Below, piece after piece: positions 22,201 to 33,595 of a stretch of DNA of 64,000 bases. The notes under the pieces were generated by a model. It was given only the letters and a program-made list of their open reading frames with translations. It had not been told where the DNA came from and did no database searches. How positions within the stretch are numbered: the stretch's first letter is position 1; each line of letters begins with the position of its first letter. Source of the stretch: Astrothelium macrocarpum (taxonomy: Eukaryota; Ascomycota; Dothideomycetes; Trypetheliales; Trypetheliaceae); the NCBI GenBank assembly GCA_021030915.1, contig JAGEMR010000017.1:372001-436000 (forward strand). Reading direction: 5' to 3'. The position numbers and the translations under genes were made by a program.

Positions 22201-25200
22201 CGCCAGTTTGGTCATCATGCAGTTTTAGGCCTACGAATTCCTGATACAACTAGCTTTGATCCATGTTGGAGGGTGATTCTTGATCTGGAGGATGAATCAT
22301 GGCTCTCCGATCATCGAGTTGGAGGAGACATTGTTTTTCCATTTGCCGGATATGTGGCTATGGCCGGGGAAGCAATACGCCAGCTTACCGGTGTCGAGGC
22401 TGGCTACAAAGTGAGACATGTTGTAGCTCACACTGCATTGGTCCTCTCAGAGTCGAAACCAGTGGAAGTCGTGACCAGTCTTCGGCATCATAGACTCACA
22501 GATTCGACTTACTCGGACGCTTATGACTTTGTCATTTCATCCTATTCTGGTTCAATATGGATCAAAAATTGCGAGGGAACCGTGAAGCCGAACAGTAATA
22601 TTATTCCAAGCCCAACAGTCTCCGATAAACTCACCCGGAAAGTTGCTCCCTCGAAATGGTATGAGATCATGGCACGTGCTGGACTCGTTTACGGCCCGGA
22701 ATTCCAGGGCATTACCTCTTTGGCTTCGTCGGTAACTGAATATCTTGCAGCTGGCACAATCACGAATACGAAGAATCGTCAAGATGCACCCTTTCTCTTC
22801 CACCCGGCCACCATCGATAGCTGCCTTCAGTTAGTTTTGGCAGCCCTTGCTCAAGCTGTGGGGCGCAACTTGAATCAGCCCTACGTTCCTACCTTGATCG
22901 AAGAGCTTGATATCTCTAGGAGTGCACTTACCATGGATGCCAGAGCCTGGAGCTTGAACCAAGGAAAAGAGATCGGGCTTGATTGCGTCGCTGATGGAAA
23001 GGTTGTGTTAAGTCTTCGTGGCGCTCACTTAACACCTCTTGAAGATGAAAGCACCGTCTTCGCGACGGACAAACATGCAGCTGCCCGCCTAGAATGGTAT
23101 CCAGATTTTGACTTTATGGACATTCCGCCTTTATTCACACCACCGTCAGCTGGCAATGATGTGAAGCAATTACTCGAGGAATTAGCTTTGCTTTGTCTTC
23201 TCGATTCTTCCGACAGGCTTAGGGGACTTACTACAGAGCAGCCGCATTTTCTCAAATTCCGAGATTGGATAGAGCGAGAGAAACGCCGGGCGGAATCAGG
23301 CACTTATCCCCTGGTAGAGGACTCTGCAAGTTATGTCCAACTTTCACGTCCGGCCAGACTGGATGGCATTAAGAAAAAGATGGAAATCCTTACCGCGACA
23401 CCCTCTATTGGTCTTGTTGCAAATGGCATCATGCGAATCTGTGATAATGCCGAGGACCTTTTTACGGGAAAAGCCGATACACTCGATCTCCTTATGCAGG
23501 ATGATGTTTTGACTGAAATTTATAATGCTGTCAGTTTTGGATTTGGCGACTTTATACGTAAGTTGTCGATTACGAAACCGGATCTCCGGATCCTGGAAGT
23601 TGGAGCGGGTACTGGTGGTACGACTGAGCTAATTCTCAAAGAATTGGCCCAATGCAGTGGGAACCCAAATTATTCTCTTTACACGTTCACCGATATCTCT
23701 GCTGGGTTTTTTGCACAGGCCCAAGAGAGATTTTCTTACGCCCCTAATATGGATTACAAGGTCTTCGATATCTCTCAATCTCCCTTTGAACAAGGATTCG
23801 AAGCTACGTCGTATGACATTATCTTGGCGCCAAATGTAGTCCACGCAACCCCGAGTTTGCAGCAGACTTTACAAAATCTTCAACCACTTCTTAAGCCACG
23901 CGGTCATCTCGTCCTTTCAGAAGTCTGTGCAGTTGCAAGAGCTCCAGGCTACGTATTTGGCAATTTCTCTGGTTGGTGGCTTGGAGAGGTGGATGATCGT
24001 AAATACGAACCATATGTAATGGTTGACCGATGGGATCGCGAGTTGAGAGCTGCCGGGTTCTCTGGCGTAGATACTGCAGTCTATGATGCGGGGGAGCCTT
24101 TCCAGTACTGCGCAGCCATCGTGGCACAACCAAAGATTGAGCGGTCGAGGTCGAAGAACGACGCAATTACGATTCTTTGTAATGAGCCAGAAAAAGGCAT
24201 TACTTTTCGTCTGATGAATGACTTGAATCAAGTGGGTTTTACTACAACGATCACTCAACTGGGGGAGACACCTCCACTCGACCAAGATATCATCAGCACC
24301 CTGGATCTCGAGTCACATTTCTTCGAAGACATCTCTGAGAAGAATTTTCTTGCCTTCCAAGACTTCCTACGTAACTACAAGGACCAAAAGCTTCTTTGGT
24401 TGATGCCGCCTACCCAAGTTGACTGTCATGATCCTCGCTCCGCCCAAACCGTGGGCACGTTTAGAGTGGCTCGTGCAGAATTGGCCATACCAGCCAATAC
24501 ACTTGAAATTGACCCGGCAGAGACGAGCTTTTCGCGATTAGTCATGAAAGTTTTCGAGAAGGTGCGTACCCGCGAAGACACGGAGAGGATTGCTCCAGAT
24601 CGCGAATACGCCGTCACTGATGGTGTCATCAAAATTGGTCGATACCAGCCATTCTCCTTGAAAAAAGAAATCAGCGAGAAGAGTCTCCTGGATGTTGGTA
24701 CTGCGAAGACGCTTGAAATATGCAAGCCTGGCCTTCTGGACACTCTGACGTGGGCAGAGAGAAGCCTACCAAATGTACTTGAGGACCATCAGGTTGAAGT
24801 TCGTACCCGCGCTGTTGGCTTGAATTTTAGAGTAAGCAACGTAGCTTTACCCAAGTACTTTGTGGAGCTAACACGGCCAGGATATCATGGTCTCTATGGG
24901 AGTTCTCAAGTTTGGATCCAAGAGTGTGCCTCTAGGTCTTGAACTCACAGGCATAGTCGACAGAGTCGGATCCAAGGTTACCAATGTATCCGTTGGTGAC
25001 CGAGTTTGTGGTGGCGCTACCGAAGGGTGCCTCTCAACCCATGCTCTGCTCTTAGATTCGCTCGTCGTCAAGATTCCTGACAATCTAGGATTTGAAGAAG
25101 GTGCTACTGTGCCTTCCTGTTATACGACAGCCGTCCAAGCCCTAATTGATGTTGGCCAAATAGATGCAGGCCAGACAGTCCTGATTCATTCGGCTTGTGG

Positions 25201-27080
25201 TGGTGTTGGTCATGCCGCTGTTAATTTGTGTAAAATGGTGGGAGCAAAGATATACGCTACTGTCGGAAGCGAAGAGAAGGTACAGTATCTGATCAAAAAC
25301 TTTGGCATTCCACGAAACCATATCTTCAACTCTCGTGACGATTCCTTTCTTAGCGGTGTTCTGCGTGAAACAAGCGGCCGAGGTTGCGACATTGTATTGA
25401 ACTCTCTCTCTGGAGAACTACTACACACTTCGTGGAAATGTGTGGCTGAATTTGGTAAACTGATCGAATTAGGTAAAAGAGACCTCGTTGGATCCGGGAA
25501 ATTGGACTTGGAGCCATTTTTGCTTAACCGATCGTACTGCTGCTTGGACCTAGCGCACGCCATGGAACAGAGACCAGAGCCTATGGGCCGGTAAGTTGTA
25601 ACACTATGTGAATGGAGAGGCAGAACGCATATTGATCCATCTCAACAGTGTAATGAACCGATGCATTGAAATGGTCTCTCAAGGACAAATCGAACCAATC
25701 CGTTCTTTGTCTGTTTTTGACGCTGTTGAAATTGAACAAGGCTTCCGCCATCTGCAAAATGGTGACCACATTGGAAAGGTCGTGGTCAGAATCCCTGAGG
25801 ATTCTTCAAAGATCCCCAGCACTCCACGTGCCAAGCCGTTTGTTCTCCACCCGGAGGTCTCTTACCTTTTGACTGGTGGCCTTGGTGGCCTTGGACGGTC
25901 GGTTGCAACTTGGATGGTTGAAAAAGGGGCTCGAAATCTCATTTTCCTCTCGAGAAATGCCGGAAAGAGCGAATCAGATAAACTATTCTTTGATGAGTTG
26001 GCAAGCATGGGCTGCTCTGTCTATGCCGTGGCCGGAAAAGTTGAAGACATGGACGCGGTTCAGGAGGTTCTTTCACACGCCTCTAAACCTGTTAGAGGAA
26101 TTATCCATCTTGCTATGGTGCTGCGGGTATGTTGGTCGTTATTTGATTGCCGCACCGGCTTGCTAATTTTTCAGGATGCTCCTATCCTCGACCTCAAATT
26201 TGAGGAATGGAGTTCAACTATTGCACCAAAAGTCCAGGGTGCATGGAACCTCCATCATGCCTCTGAGAAGCAGCCGCTCGACTTCTTCATCTTAGCAAGC
26301 TCGATAGTTACCTTAATCGATCAGCCAGGTCAAGCCAATTACGCTGCTGCAAACACGTTCCTCGAGTCCTTTTGCCAATACCGACGCAAGCGCGGTCTCC
26401 CTGCATCTGTACTCTGCATTTGTCCTGTAGATGATATCGGCTTTGTAGCGGACAACCCAGCAATCAGAAAGAAACTCAAAACTCAGGGATTATACTTTCT
26501 CCCGGAACGCGAGCTCCTGGACTTCATGGAACATGCTGTGTTGAACTCGCCGTCCCTTACGCCAAATGCAGCGAGCACGCTCGCTACAAAGGAGCATATC
26601 ACGTCTTGGAAAAGCACAGGTCATATCATCATGGGCCTTCGATCGGAGGTTCACCTGGAAGACTCTAGTTGTCAAACTAGTTGGCGGCGTGATCGGCGTA
26701 TGGGCATGTACCATAATGTGCCAAAAGAATCCTCCGGCAGCTCTGACGCCTTGAACTCTAATTCCTTAAAGTCTTTCCTCTCCAGGGCTGCGGATAACAC
26801 GGATATTTTGGATGATAAGGCCAGCACTGATTTTCTGGCTTCAGAGATTGGCAAGAAGATTTTTAAATTTATGATGAAGCCTGAGGAGGATCTGGAGATC
26901 GGATTGAGCTTGAGCGCGATTGGTATGGACAGTTTGATGGCCATCGAATTGAGAAGATGGTGGAAGCAAGCATTTGGATTGGACATTACTGTATTGGAGG
27001 TAATGAACTCTGGCAGTCTGGAGGAACTGGGTAAGGTTGCAGGAGAAGGCCTGAAAAAGAAGCTTGATGGAAAAGCATGA
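19259..27080 (+). CDS. Highly reducing polyketide synthase (KS-AT-DH-MT-ER-KR-ACP), 5 exons, 2536 aa
   Basis: Exons 19259-20004, 20061-24831, 24881-25590, 25649-26126 and 26175-27080 join in frame. KS: nucleophile in KTGCSASLVAL (C256), then VECHGTGTATGDP and KPNIGHAEG with the two His. AT: GQGAQWPEMG and GHSSG (S689). DH: DHRVGGDIVFP (H1000) and HPATIDSC. C-methyltransferase: LEVGAGTGGTTE (about 1427) and NVVHATPSL. ER: GLNFRDIMVSMG and HSACGGVGHAAVN (about 1942). KR: LLTGGLGGLG (about 2149) and NYAAAN (Y2291). ACP: GMDSL (S2488). No thioesterase, as usual for fungal HR-PKS; release needs a partner. All catalytic motifs are intact, so a methylated, largely reduced polyketide is expected. Introns at 20005 and 24832 were placed by restoring the KS and ER motifs. 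Four decamer-bearing promoters of neighbours match its own. Confidence 0.95.
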
Positions 27081-30000
27081 TACGCTTCAAACAGAGAAGG
27101 GATACTAACGACAGTCTTGAAATATGCTGACAGTTTGCAAACTTATAGCTTTATTTTAAAGATTCTCGAGCCTCTATTCGATATTAGTGTCCTATGATGA
27201 ATCCCGAACGAAGAATCTCGTGAAGTAGAGATATGCATGTCAATTTCCAAGCGACAGCCATGTTGTTCATTAAGCTCCTTGAATCCGGTATCATTCCATA
27301 AAATCCAACCATAGATTCATGAGTTCTAAGACTTTGATCAGGCACTCTCATTATAAGGGTGAGATCCTGCTTGACCGTTTCTTCGAAAATCTAGTGCGTT
27401 CATTACTCGAAGAATGTACGGCGTGATGCGCACTTTCCTTTAGGGTGTGCTTTTCTTGTTTGATTGGATTAAAAACTATTTTGAAGCGGTTGTAAACAAC
27501 GGGCTAAACAAGGTATAATCTGTGAAGGATGACTGAAGTTGAGCAAACAGAAAAACGTTTGATCTATTTGTACCGGCCTCGACTCATCAAAATTTCCTAA
27601 ATCAGTTCGATTTTCATGATTTTTAACGCTGGGCCCCGGTCATAAAAAGGGGCGCTGTGGCAGCCCCTTCGTGGTATGCCTGCGCGGGGTTACCTCAGAA
27701 ATAATGATTTTCATTGTTGGAGCTGGTGACTACTTCGTGGATACAAGACTAAACCTAGTCAAATTGAAAAATTACAAAAGGGAAATTCCTTGAGCCACCT
27801 GGAACAATACAAATGCAAGGTTTCACATCATTCAAAGCTCCTAGTTTGGATAGGCTATTCTAAATTAGAGAATTGGAATACCAAACCCGAAAAAGCTCGG
27901 TCGAAATTCTGCGAAATCAAACTCGAGGGTTCACGAAGCTTTCATTCCTTGGAAATCTGATGTCCACGGTATCTGCTATCTACAAAATTCCGCAAGCCAC
28001 TTCTAGACTTATCGACAGATTTCTTTACGTGTCGCTCCCGACACCGATTTGGTGGTAAATATTCGCTTACCAAGTGGGACGAACGATCTGTAGTCGAAGA
28101 GGATACCGATCCTGTAATTGCGTATCTTTGTATGAAAACGGGAACGTCAAAACATTTGATCACAGCTCAAGAACTCACTTAATGAATATTTGCTTGCCTC
28201 TAGGGATGATATGCACCTCCAAGAGGTCAAACTTCGGGAGGAGAAACAAGTCACCTGGAAGTTTGAGTGGAAATCGTGAAATAGGCCTATTATAGCAGGT
28301 GATGCCAGCCAGCCTTTTGTCTACCATGCACGATCTATCGTAATGCTTTCTACGAGGAGCCATATAGGCTGTGGCTCACTTTCATGAATTTGGATGGAAA
28401 AAACCTGACATATTCGACCTTATTAGTTACAAGACTACACAGTTTAAAGAGCCCGGGAACGAAAACTATGAAAGAATGCAGTCTTTGAAGGAGAGAGTCC
28501 GACTATCAGTGTCCAAGCTTCCCTTGAACTCCCATTCTATTTGAGACATCTAGCTAACGTTCTCTTCCGAACGTCGTCTTGCTAAGGAGGTTGACGTGGG
28601 ACTGGTTCGCTTCAACTCAATGCAGTGATCGAATCTGGCTGCATGTATATATTGAATCGTACAAGAAAAACTAGCGGCTGGGTCCCGCATCGTGCGATCA
28701 AGAGAACGTCCCTAGCCGATTTTGATATGCAGACCACTACATGCGTTGCCAGTCTTAGGGCAACGAATGTCACACTGAGGCCCGACAAAAGAGTAGCAAA
28801 TGAAACACATGACTTGGCTTCTAGTTCAATCTGTGGCCAAATGTCGGACAAGTGATCAGGCTTGCTTTGAGGATCTCACATTCGCTAGTTGCCCAACTAG
28901 TGGCTTGGATGTCCTTGTCAGAGTGATGAAACGGGGATTGGACAAGACAAGTAAACTACTGCATATCCACAGCTGAACCGGGATCTGAACCTAACATCCA
29001 AACCCCACCAAGACTGAACCAAGGATACTCCAAGCGAGACGAGCCACCCGGTTCACTAAACCATATGAGAATGAAAGCAAGCATCTCGACACGTTTGAAC
29101 TACGTAAAACGTCAACTGATTTGATGGTTCGTAGGAGAGGAGGAATCATGTGGAGCCAATAGAGTCGAGAATCTCCATTAACTCATCAAGATGTCTATCC
29201 CGAGGTCCACGTCATACACTTGATCTGATTCTGTCCAGGTGCCAATGCCACGGAGCTCGTCATCTGCATTATGCATACACGAGGGACATCGTTCCGCATT
29301 GAAGCTAGTATAATGATTCGGCGTCCCGCAGGAATTCGAACCGCTTTGCGTAATATTGCCCCCCTTTTTTTGTTCACGCCGGAAGCTTGTTTGATCGATG
29401 GTGACTACGACTGAGCTATTTTGAGCGGTTTGGCGAGAACAGTCTACATCGTCATATGAGAAGGACCCTCTTTTATCTTAGCCAAATTCAAGAGTTTTTA
29501 AATAGACCGAAGTACCGTTAAGATATATCTGAGCGGTGTACGAAGCACGGGACTTAGCCGTGTGATCATCCTGACGTTGAGCCATGGTTCATTGGCTTAG
29601 AAAGACGCTCATGCCAATTGACTGGCCTCTTGTGTGTCTACGATGGAGCCAAATAGAGGCAATGCTACCCCTTGCAACGATGTATGCCCGATAGGAATTT
29701 TCAGAAGGTAAGAAAAGCCGTTTATTGGATGCAAGATCGTTAACATGCGCCCATTTCCGTTACCGCTCCACACGTCGGTCACTTAAGGAACGTAATCCAG
29801 GCCAGACATTCGTCCGAGCGATATAAAGAGTTTTTTGCAAATTCACCAAAACATGTCAAACAAGAAAAAAGCATTATGTTACAAGTGGATATGTTCCCAT
29901 TAAGAGCTTCGCCAATGGTAACTTCAGCCAATGGGAAGTAGTCTTTGATTACATCGGTCACTGACCCTAGAATGTTGCCGTAATTCGCTCAAATTGTTGG

Positions 30001-30646
30001 ACCATTCAATCATGATGGATGCATTAACCGGTGAGGAAGACACTGGTCCGAAAATTTCGACGTTGCTTGTCTCTTCGAGCGCTCCCAGGACCTGCGAGTT
30101 TGGACGGTGTCTTCGATATTAAATGGCATAATTCATACCTACGATATAGCTATATGTTTAACTCGTAGCATGTGCATCATATCAGTTGTAGGCCTTGCAG
30201 CCATACCCTCCAATGAATGTGGGACTGAAGAATCGTGTTACGAGCTGGCGTACAGTCGCAGTAAAACTCGACCTTTAGCGAGGGTTGCAAGGGTGAACGC
30301 ACCTATGACGCTAAGGCGGCAATCCTTTGATCTTGTTCACACCGGTCGCCTCGTTCGCGTTCGTTAATTGGTGATACCCCAGCAGCTGATCTTCAGACCT
30401 TAACCAATAAAATTCTCATTGATATTTGCTTCTTGGGGATAGTGTACGGTGCCGCTAAAGAAACAGAATATTCTGGCTCAGCTTGATTAGGCTAAAAATC
30501 GTAAAATCTTGATTAACCCAGATCCAACACGATCTTTCAGAGCGATTGAAAGCTGAATAGGAAATTCTATCGCCCTGATATCCTCCATCACTGCTTTTTC
30601 TTTGCACCAAGCCTTTCGACCGATATCATTGTAAACTTCACTCGTC
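27081..30646. other. Gene-poor stretch between PKS and amidase (3.5 kb)
   Basis: No convincing gene. A minus-strand frame at 28612-28851 (79 codons) contains FATLLSGLSVTFVALRLATHV followed by SARDVLLIA, faintly like the first transmembrane helices of fungal rhodopsin-domain membrane proteins; it may be a relic. Three copies of TGAACC lie at 28975-29021. The rest shows nothing I can interpret. Confidence 0.35.
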
Positions 30647-32918
30647 ATGGCTACTCAAAGCGGTCGCGTGGATTGGCAGGCAACTGCTGCCGCAAAGAGG
30701 AATGAGACGTATGAGAAGATTCCTCAAGAATGGAGACTATCATCGTCTGTTCTGCTTGATGGGAAAAGCCGTCGCGGGTTAATAGGTGATTTCTTCAATG
30801 GGATACTTGATGAAGAGACTCTCCACATAACTACTCTGGATGTGGCAGATATTTTAAGCGCGATACGCGCTCAGTCTTTGTCTTCTAGACAGGTTGTATC
30901 TGCTTTTTGTAAAAGAGCTGCTTATGCTCACCAGCTCAACAATAACATATTGGAGATCTTGTTTGAGGACGCTCTCAGTCGAGCTGATGACCTAGATCGC
31001 CATCTGGAAGAGCACGGCTTAACAGTTGGTCCATTACATGGCTTACCTGTAAGCCTAAAGGATCAATTTCACATCAGAGGCGTGGAAACATCCATGGGAT
31101 GGGTGGGCTGGATCGGAAATTTTGAAGGAAAAAAAGGCACTGGAAAAGAAAAGGTGGCTGAAAGTGAATTGATCCAAGACTTGTGGAACTTGGGTGCAGT
31201 TCCTATCGCTAAAGTATGCATGATCCATTCAAAGTTTTAATCCATAAATTAACGCTGAATTCAGACAAGCCTTGTTCAATCACTTTGGGCAAGTCTTCTC
31301 ACCTGGCTCTGTGAATCTCAAGAGCTCAGACTGACCATTCTGCAGTGTGGCGAGACCAATAATAACATCATCGGATACACAATGAACCCGTACAACAAGC
31401 ATCTGTCCTCTGGAGGATCTTCTGGAGGTACATCTGTCTTTGCAGTTTTGGATATCCTAGTTGCTGACTTACTATGTGAAGGTGAAGGAGCTTTACAGGC
31501 GCTGAGAGGTAGCGCAGTCGGCTTCGGAACAGATATTGGTGCGTATATACCAGACCGGCAAAGTCTCAAAGAGGCACTGTTTGATGAGATCCAGGGGGTT
31601 CTGTTTCGATACCATCCGCCTTTAACGGCATATTTAGCATCAAAGCTTCCCATGGGCGCCTACCTTTTAAAGATGCTGCTAATAGTGTAAGTAACAAAGT
31701 TGAGACAATAGACAGATAGGAGACTTCTGATAGTATATGAACCTGCAGTCTCCTGGTCAGATGATCATACCAACTGTCGTCGGTATCATGGGATCTTCTA
31801 TCAAGTCGTTACAAATTATGTTCCGCTCCTTACTTACCACAAGACCGTGGCTCCGTGACCCAGAGTGCGTTAACCTGCCTTGGCGAACGGAAATGGAACA
31901 TAATCGAGAGAGTAAGCTCTCATTCGGATTCATGCAGCACGATGACCTTGTCCTACCTCATCCACCGATTCTAAGAGCTTTACATATTGTTTCCGAGGCT
32001 TTAAAAGCAGGAGGTCATGAGGCAAGCTACTCATGTCTGGAACTTTAGCTGCAGGATTTGACATCGAAAATAGTTGATCAAGTGGCAACCACCCTCCCAC
32101 AACGAGTCATCAAAAATTCACGTAAACACTCTACCATTCTTGAGGGAAAACAGGCGCTAATTCCTATAGCTATCATTTACCGAGGCCGACGGTGGCGCTG
32201 ATATCTTTGAGCAACTAGCGCTGTCAGGAGAACCTTTGATACCCGAACTACAGGAAAGCTTTGGTGATGGCGTACGTCCACCATTGGATGTTCTTGAGTT
32301 TTACAAAAATACTCTGGAACTAAAAAATTTCCGCGCAAGGTACCAAAAATACTGGTCGTCAACTTCCTTGGAGACCACCAAAGGTGATATAGTGATCAGT
32401 TCCCCCCAAGCCAATCAAATCAACTCGGTTAAGATATTGATACTTTATAGGCTGCTCAGTTGACGCTGTCATTCTCCCAATTGCTCCGCATGCTGCTGTA
32501 ATTCCTGGAAAATACCTTCACTACAGTATGTGGACACCTTAAGTAGAAGCCTGTCCAAAAAAGCTCCCTGATAACTCATAAAAACAAGCTTACAGCAGTA
32601 TCGTTAATGTTCTCGACTATACGACTGTCGTAATACCCGTCACCAAGGCGGATGGCAAGATTGATGTGTTTGATGCCAATTATACACCCATTTCGGAAAC
32701 AGACGAGAGCAATTGGAAGGCCTGTCAGTTCACTTTGATAAGACTATTCACGAAGTTCAATCTGACAATTGGACTTTTTAGATGACGCAGAGATGTATGA
32801 TGGCGCCCCTGCCTCGATCCAAGTCATGTGCAGACGACAGGAAGAAGAGAAAGTACTCTCAATCGCCCAGATTATTGTAGATGCTCTCATTAAATACAGA
32901 AAGATGGAAGTTTTCTAA
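30647..32918 (+). CDS. Amidase-signature family hydrolase, 11 exons, 566 aa
   Basis: Exons: 30647-31213, 31265-31288, 31346-31427, 31482-31538, 31595-31686, 31749-32021, 32074-32121, 32170-32383, 32451-32529, 32596-32723, 32782-32918. Joined they give 566 residues, normal for fungal acetamidase-like proteins that hydrolyse amides to acid and ammonia. The Ser-Ser-Lys triad is visible: Lys in LPVSLKDQFH, Ser in SSGGSSGGEGAL, Ser in GTDIGGSVSIPSAFNG. The end reads YDGAPASIQVMCRRQEEEK...IIVDALIKYRK. Two introns (31289-31345, 32022-32073) use GC donors. The 32530-32595 border is the least certain. The many introns make the gene look broken when read in a single frame, yet every junction restores family sequence. 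Next gene downstream is a Zn2Cys6 regulator in the same direction. Confidence 0.9.
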
Positions 32919-33595
32919 TACGTCCTTTGTCGTGGAAAGTTTGGCGACTGTCTCAGAACATACTCGAAGAATTCTCAACCCTCCATTATCCTTTCCTCCG
33001 TTACCTATGGAATGCATGAGAATGGTCAGGTCACCCCAAAGAACGATCCGGATGAGGTGCTCTTCTCACCGTTTTAGGCAGAGTCGGTTTCCTAAATCGG
33101 ATCTATTGTCTTTTACTGCATGCAAGGTCCTTTTTTTTTTTTTCCAACATTTCTATGGTCATGTAATCAATACATCATTTAGAACCGCTTTTCTTTTAGC
33201 CAGGCACTTGGACTATACGTATCACACAGACTTACACAGCTAACCATTTCATTTGTACGTCATTCACATATTTAATAAAATTGAAAAATGAAATTCTCAT
33301 CTTTTTACAGACACGCCCGGGATCGACGTTGGAATGGTTAGTTGCATCAATCATACTAGATACCCCTCACTTGATCGGTGTGCACAAACACAGCACTGCC
33401 ACTGGCTACTGTCCCTTGTTCCTCGATGTCTAATCGGGCAAGGCGGTTTCTGCAACACGACCAAGCAGACTGCGACTGCCTTGCCACGTCAACGCTTCAG
33501 GCTGACCTCGGTCCTATATTTAATTTCATGGCGACCAAGGCTTCATTTATGTCTCTCGTTGATGCTTCCCATCCTGATGAAAGAAAGACCTTAAA
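32919..33595. other. Intergenic: amidase 3' end and regulator promoter
   Basis: Contains a T run near 33128-33142 and overlapping small frames without family features. No gene seen. Confidence 0.4.

Noticed and set aside
19259..27080. PKS as a broken gene because the frame changes at 20005, 24832 and 25591
   Set aside because: Each change coincides with a good GT..AG intron of 49-58 bp whose removal restores conserved KS, ER and ER/KR sequence.
28971..29025. Three TGAACC repeats as a further copy of the PKS-cluster decamer
   Set aside because: They match ARTCYGGTCC poorly (at best 7 of 10), are spaced 12 and 29 bp rather than 11, and are far from any gene start.
29290..29350. tRNA-like pieces (TAGTATAATGATT and GGTTCGAATTCC on opposite strands)
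   Set aside because: The T-loop-like piece is on the minus strand, the D-arm-like piece on the plus strand, and neither has complementary stems, so no cloverleaf can form.
30647..32918. Amidase as a pseudogene, given many apparent stops
   Set aside because: Ten short introns, two of them GC-AG, account for every break and yield a normal 566-residue protein with intact catalytic triad.
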